7,835 nt of DNA, from positions 1 to 7,835 of the forward strand of contig CANKBT010000139.1 of the NCBI GenBank assembly GCA_947479995.1, read 5' to 3'. Each line of letters starts with the position of its first letter. Position 1 is the first letter of the stretch. Below are positions 1-7,835 of the stretch, piece after piece. Source of the DNA: Frankiaceae bacterium (lineage in GTDB: Bacteria; Actinomycetota; Actinomycetes; Mycobacteriales; SCTD01). Under the pieces are notes generated by a model that saw nothing but the letters and a program-made list of their open reading frames with translations, had not been told where the DNA came from and ran no database searches. Position numbers and translations under genes: made by a program.

Positions 1-987
<987 letters not shown>

Positions 988-1007
988 GCGGCCGCACGAC
1001 GGGGGCG

Positions 1008-1015
1008 CGGGAGGT
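1008..1015 (+). promoter_or_regulatory. Ribosome binding site of recF
   Basis: GGGAGGTG lies in the 34-bp gap after gnd. Its GGAGG core at 1009-1013 sits 8 bases before the GTG at 1022. It supports that GTG as the recF start. The short gap and lack of a visible promoter suggest that recF is read from upstream transcription. Confidence 0.75.
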
Positions 1016-1021
1016 GACCGG

Positions 1022-2161
1022 GTGCACGTCACCGCGCTGTCGCTGACCAACTTCCGCTCGTGGCCGCAGCTCGACCTCGAGCTGGCGCCCGGGCCGACGG
1101 CGCTCGTGGGCGCGAACGGCCAGGGCAAGACCAACGTCGTCGAGGCCCTCGGCTACGTCGCCACGCTGGGCTCGCACCGGGTGAGCGCCGACGCGCCGCT
1201 GGTGCGGGCGGGCGCCGAGCGGGCGGTCGTGCGCGCCCGGGTGGCCCGCGGCGGCCGCGAGACGCTCGTCGAGGTGGAGCTCAACCCCGGCCGCGCCAAC
1301 CGCGCCCGGGTCAACCGGGCCCCGGTGCCGCGCCCCCGCGAGGTGGTCGGGCTGCTGCGCACCGTGCTGTTCGCCCCGGAGGACCTCGCCCTGGTGCGCG
1401 GCGACCCCTCCGAGCGCCGCCGCTTCCTCGACGACCTGCTCGTGCTGCGCGCCCCGCGGCTGGCGGGCGTCCGCGCCGACTACGAGCGGGTGCTCAAGCA
1501 GCGCAACGCCCTGCTCAAGACCGCCTTCCTCGCCCGGCGCTCGGGCGGCGGCGACATGCGGACCCTCGACGTCTGGGACGCGCACCTGGCCCGCACCGGC
1601 TCGGAGCTGCTGGCCGCCCGCCTGCGCCTCGTCGACGACCTCGCCCCGCACGTCGCGAAGGCGTACGCCGAGGTGTCCGCCGGGCAGGGCGAGCCGGGCC
1701 TGTCCTACCGCTCGTCGCTGGGCGACGCGTTCCCCGGCGTCGCCGAGGAGGCGGTGCTGTCGGCGGCGCTGCTGTCCGAGCTGGCGCGGGTGCGGCCGCA
1801 GGAGGTGGAGCGGGGCGTGTCGCTCGTCGGGCCGCACCGCGACGAGCTGGTGCTCGCGCTCGGCGACCTGCCGGTCAAGGGCTACGCGTCGCACGGCGAG
1901 TCGTGGTCGTTCGCGCTGGCGCTGCGGCTGGCCAGCTGGCACCTGCTGCGCGGCGACGCCCCCGAGGGCGACGGCGAGCCGGTGCTCGTGCTCGACGACG
2001 TCTTCGCCGAGCTCGACGTCGGCCGGCGCGAGCGCCTGGCGTCGCTGGTCAGCGGGGCCGGTCAGGTGCTCGTCACGGCCGCGGTCGCCGGCGACGTGCC
2101 GGAGCAGCTCGTCGGCGGCCGCTACGACGTGCACCAGGGGGTGGTCACGCGTGTCCGGTGA
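1022..2161 (+). CDS. recF: DNA replication and repair protein RecF
   Basis: RecF is an SMC/ABC-like ATPase. It works with RecO and RecR to load RecA on gapped DNA and helps stalled forks recover. The protein has 379 residues, normal for the family. It starts at GTG behind a strong Shine-Dalgarno sequence and opens with the typical LSLTNFRSW strand. Walker A is G30-ANGQGK-T37. The RRRFLDDLL segment near residue 135 is characteristic of RecF. The ABC signature region is S290-HGESW, the form I recall from actinobacterial RecF rather than the more general SQGQQ type. Walker B is VLVLDD ending at D325-D326, followed by the D-loop AELD at 329-332. Its last 11 bp overlap the start of the following dciA gene, which suggests translational coupling. 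Nothing is truncated or frameshifted. Confidence 0.97.
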   Translation: MHVTALSLTNFRSWPQLDLELAPGPTALVGANGQGKTNVVEALGYVATLGSHRVSADAPLVRAGAERAVVRARVARGGRETLVEVELNPGRANRARVNRAPVPRPREVVGLLRTVLFAPEDLALVRGDPSERRRFLDDLLVLRAPRLAGVRADYERVLKQRNALLKTAFLARRSGGGDMRTLDVWDAHLARTGSELLAARLRLVDDLAPHVAKAYAEVSAGQGEPGLSYRSSLGDAFPGVAEEAVLSAALLSELARVRPQEVERGVSLVGPHRDELVLALGDLPVKGYASHGESWSFALALRLASWHLLRGDAPEGDGEPVLVLDDVFAELDVGRRERLASLVSGAGQVLVTAAVAGDVPEQLVGGRYDVHQGVVTRVR

Positions 2162-2669
2162 CGCCCCGGCCGACCCGCCCGAGGTTCCACGTGGAACCGG
2201 CCCCGACCTCGCCCGCGCCGCCCTGGCGGCCGCCAAGGCGCGGGCCCGCGAGCGCGGCACCGCCCCGCGGGCGCCCCGCCGCGCCGGACCGGCGCCGCGG
2301 CAGGCCGGCGACGCCCGCGACCCGATGGCCTTCGGCGCGGCCATCCAGCGGCTCGTCGCGGACCGCGGGTGGGAGGCGACGACGTCGGCCGCCCGCGTGG
2401 TCGGGGAGTGGGACCGCCTGGTGGGGCCGGAGATCGCCGACCACTGCCGCCCGGCCTCGCTCGTCGACGGCGAGCTGGTGCTGGTCGCCGAGTCGTCGGC
2501 CTGGGCCACCCAGCTGCGGCTGCTCACCCGCACGCTGGTGCGCCGGCTCGAGGAGGCGGTGGGCCCGGGCGTGGTGAGCACGATCGTCGTCCGCGGCCCG
2601 GCCCAGCCGGACTGGCGGCACGGGCCGCGCCGGGTGCGCGGTCGCGGCCCGCGCGACACGTACGGCTGA
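2151..2669 (+). CDS. dciA: DciA (DUF721) replicative helicase loader or operator
   Basis: DciA is the ancestral bacterial protein that helps load or operate the replicative helicase DnaB, in place of DnaC/DnaI. In mycobacteria the gene lies at the same recF-gyrB position. The protein has 172 residues, within the actinobacterial range. The N-terminal part carries the DLARAALAAAKARAR helix (19-33), then a basic Pro/Arg linker. The KH-like DUF721 domain covers roughly 58-145 and includes GWEATTSAARVVGEWDRLVG and LVLVAESSAWATQLRLL. W118 is at the position of the conserved tryptophan. The C-terminus ends WRHGPR...RGRGPRDTYG, a typical actinobacterial ending. The GTG start overlaps recF by 11 bp and follows AGGGGGTGG (2136-2144). 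The conserved N-terminal helix argues against starting at the internal ATG, Met59. Codons 12-15 lie within a parS-like palindrome. Confidence 0.93.
   Translation: MSGDAPADPPEVPRGTGPDLARAALAAAKARARERGTAPRAPRRAGPAPRQAGDARDPMAFGAAIQRLVADRGWEATTSAARVVGEWDRLVGPEIADHCRPASLVDGELVLVAESSAWATQLRLLTRTLVRRLEEAVGPGVVSTIVVRGPAQPDWRHGPRRVRGRGPRDTYG
2183..2198. other. Putative parS (ParB-binding) site inside dciA
   Basis: GGTTCCACGTGGAACC is a perfect 16-bp palindrome centred on CACGTG. It differs from the general bacterial parS TGTTTCACGTGAAACA at positions 1, 5, 12 and 16, and the change at 12 restores symmetry with that at 5. Actinobacterial parS sites cluster around oriC, which fits this place. In the dciA frame it covers the codons GTT CCA CGT GGA (residues 12-15). 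All four end in A or T, while almost all neighbouring codons end in G or C, which suggests selection on the DNA rather than the protein. Confidence 0.75.
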
Positions 2670-2671
2670 CC

Positions 2672-2696
2672 ACGCGGGCACGGACGACGCGGGCAC
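2672..2696 (+). repeat. 10-bp direct repeat after dciA
   Basis: ACGCGGGCAC occurs at 2672-2681 and again at 2687-2696, a period of 15 bp, just after the dciA stop and about 110 bp before the proposed gyrB promoter. Whether it binds a protein is unknown. Chance or a small duplication is equally possible. Confidence 0.45.
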
Positions 2697-2803
2697 TGGC
2701 GCCCGGCTCTGGCGCCGCCTGGGGCGGCCTGCCGGTCGTCGGTAGGGGACCACGGGAGCGGGCCCCGCGCGCCGCACGCGGCTCCACAGGCGGCGTGGTG
2801 CGC

Positions 2804-2831
2804 CTGGCACTGCGGTGATCGGGGATACACT
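2804..2831 (+). promoter_or_regulatory. Putative gyrB promoter (sigma-70/HrdB/SigA type)
   Basis: A -35 element CTGGCA (2804-2809, 4 of 6 to TTGACA) and a -10 element TACACT (2826-2831, 4 of 6 to TATAAT) are separated by 16 bp. TACACT stands out in very GC-rich surroundings. Transcription would start near 2838-2840, leaving a leader of about 87 bases. This lies in the only sizeable gap of the window (2670-2925), directly before gyrB, where a gyrBA promoter is expected. Alternative promoters in the gap cannot be excluded. Confidence 0.55.
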
Positions 2832-2843
2832 GGTCGTGCACCC

Positions 2844-2912
2844 CCGGCGGGAGCGCCACCGCCGGTGCGCGCCCCGCTCCCCGTGCCGACCCGCGAGCCC
2901 GCGGGAGAGCGG
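2844..2912 (+). promoter_or_regulatory. Structured gyrB 5' leader
   Basis: Three inverted repeats lie between the proposed transcription start and gyrB. CCGGCGG (2844-2850) can pair with CCGCCGG (2859-2865) over an 8-base loop. CCCGCG (2890-2895) can pair with CGCGGG (2900-2905) over a 4-base loop. CCGCTC (2874-2879) can pair with GAGCGG (2907-2912), enclosing the second hairpin and covering part of the likely GGAG ribosome binding site (2911-2914). Short GC palindromes are frequent in such DNA, so a role in translation control is only a suggestion. It matches no riboswitch that I recognise. Confidence 0.35.
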
Positions 2913-2925
2913 AGCACCCGAGCCG

Positions 2926-4968
<2,043 letters not shown>

Positions 4969-5002
4969 TCGAGCGCCCGTCCTGCCGCCGCACCGCCTGA
5001 CG

Positions 5003-5018
5003 TGTTCCACGTGGAACG
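5003..5018. other. Putative parS (ParB-binding) site between gyrB and gyrA
   Basis: TGTTCCACGTGGAACG contains the same perfect 14-bp palindrome (5004-5017) found inside dciA. It matches the general parS TGTTTCACGTGAAACA at 13 of 16 positions. It lies in the 71-bp gyrB-gyrA gap, 10 bp before the gyrA ribosome binding site. The two sites are 2820 bp apart centre to centre. The identical long palindrome occurring twice in 3 kb is unlikely by chance. Confidence 0.78.
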
Positions 5019-5027
5019 CGCACCCCG

Positions 5028-5035
5028 AGAGGTGA
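5028..5035 (+). promoter_or_regulatory. Ribosome binding site of gyrA
   Basis: AGAGGTGA lies just before the GTG at 5040, with about 6 bases between the AGAGGT core and the start. It supports this GTG. The other nearby GTG (5032) runs into a stop after three codons. Confidence 0.72.
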
Positions 5036-5039
5036 CCGA

Positions 5040-7723
<2,684 letters not shown>

Positions 7724-7727
<4 letters not shown>

Positions 7728-7835
7728 CCGAGGACCGCGGAGCCGGCGCCCCCGCGCCGGCCCAGGGCGACGCGACCCGGCCGCCCGCCGACGGGCGCGC
7801 CCCGGCCGGCGCCGCTCCCACGGAGGCGCTCGACA
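7724..7835 (+). CDS. Start of a probable DUF3566-type membrane protein (3' end missing)
   Basis: An ATG at 7724 overlaps the gyrA stop in ATGA. The frame stays open to the window end, giving 37 residues that begin MTEDRGAGAPAPAQGD. The visible part is Ala/Pro/Gly-rich and looks disordered. No membrane segment is reached. In actinobacteria the gene right after gyrA is usually a small membrane protein with a disordered N-terminus and a C-terminal DUF3566 domain (Rv0007 in M. tuberculosis). The identification rests on position and composition only. GAGGA at 7716-7720 is a possible but closely spaced ribosome binding site, so translation may be coupled to gyrA. Confidence 0.6.

Noticed and set aside
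2714..2728. Hairpin GCCGCC-TGG-GGCGGC after dciA as a terminator
   Set aside because: The stem is only 6 bp, has no following T-run, and is the kind of GC palindrome expected by chance here.
2780..2788. Possible DnaA box (GGCTCCACA)
   Set aside because: Only the TCCACA half matches TTATCCACA, it is a single copy, and there is no AT-rich region or cluster. oriC is expected outside the window.
2815..2925. Upstream GTG (2815) as the gyrB start, adding 37 residues
   Set aside because: The added peptide is Arg/Pro-rich and unlike GyrB. The GTG lies between the proposed -35 and -10 elements, upstream of the likely transcription start. The ATG at 2926 has a GGAG 11 bases before it.

Overview
The window is a GC-rich (roughly three quarters G+C by eye) stretch of an actinobacterial chromosome near the replication origin. 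It carries six genes, all on the + strand: gnd, recF, dciA (DUF721), gyrB, gyrA and the start of a gene that is probably a DUF3566 membrane protein. This is the well-known dnaA-dnaN-gnd-recF-dciA-gyrB-gyrA order of Actinomycetota. dnaA, dnaN and oriC would be expected just to the left but are not in the window. The gene order fits Actinomycetota generally (Streptomyces and rapid-growing mycobacteria share it), so I do not name a genus.

Layout. Positions 1-987 are a short-form 6-phosphogluconate dehydrogenase whose first few codons lie off the left edge. After a 34-bp gap with a strong ribosome binding site comes recF (1022-2161). Its end overlaps the start of dciA (2151-2669) by 11 bp. A 256-bp gap follows; it holds a plausible gyrB promoter and a GC-rich leader that can fold. 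gyrB is 2926-4968. A 71-bp gap leads to gyrA (5040-7727), whose stop overlaps the start of the next gene in an ATGA arrangement; that gene runs off the right edge.

Function. RecF (gap repair), DciA (replicative helicase loading) and gyrase (negative supercoiling ahead of the fork) form a replication and repair cluster. The pentose-phosphate gene gnd is a conserved but metabolically unrelated neighbour. Two 14-bp palindromes (GTTCCACGTGGAAC) look like parS sites for ParB-mediated chromosome segregation. One lies inside the 5' coding part of dciA, the other between gyrB and gyrA.

I found no mobile element, CRISPR array, RNA gene, intein or new multi-gene system. The points worth a second look are the two parS-like sites, a Met-to-Gln change beside the GyrA catalytic tyrosine, a 75-residue GyrA tail with 25 acidic and no basic residues, non-standard GyrA-box motifs and the structured gyrB leader.
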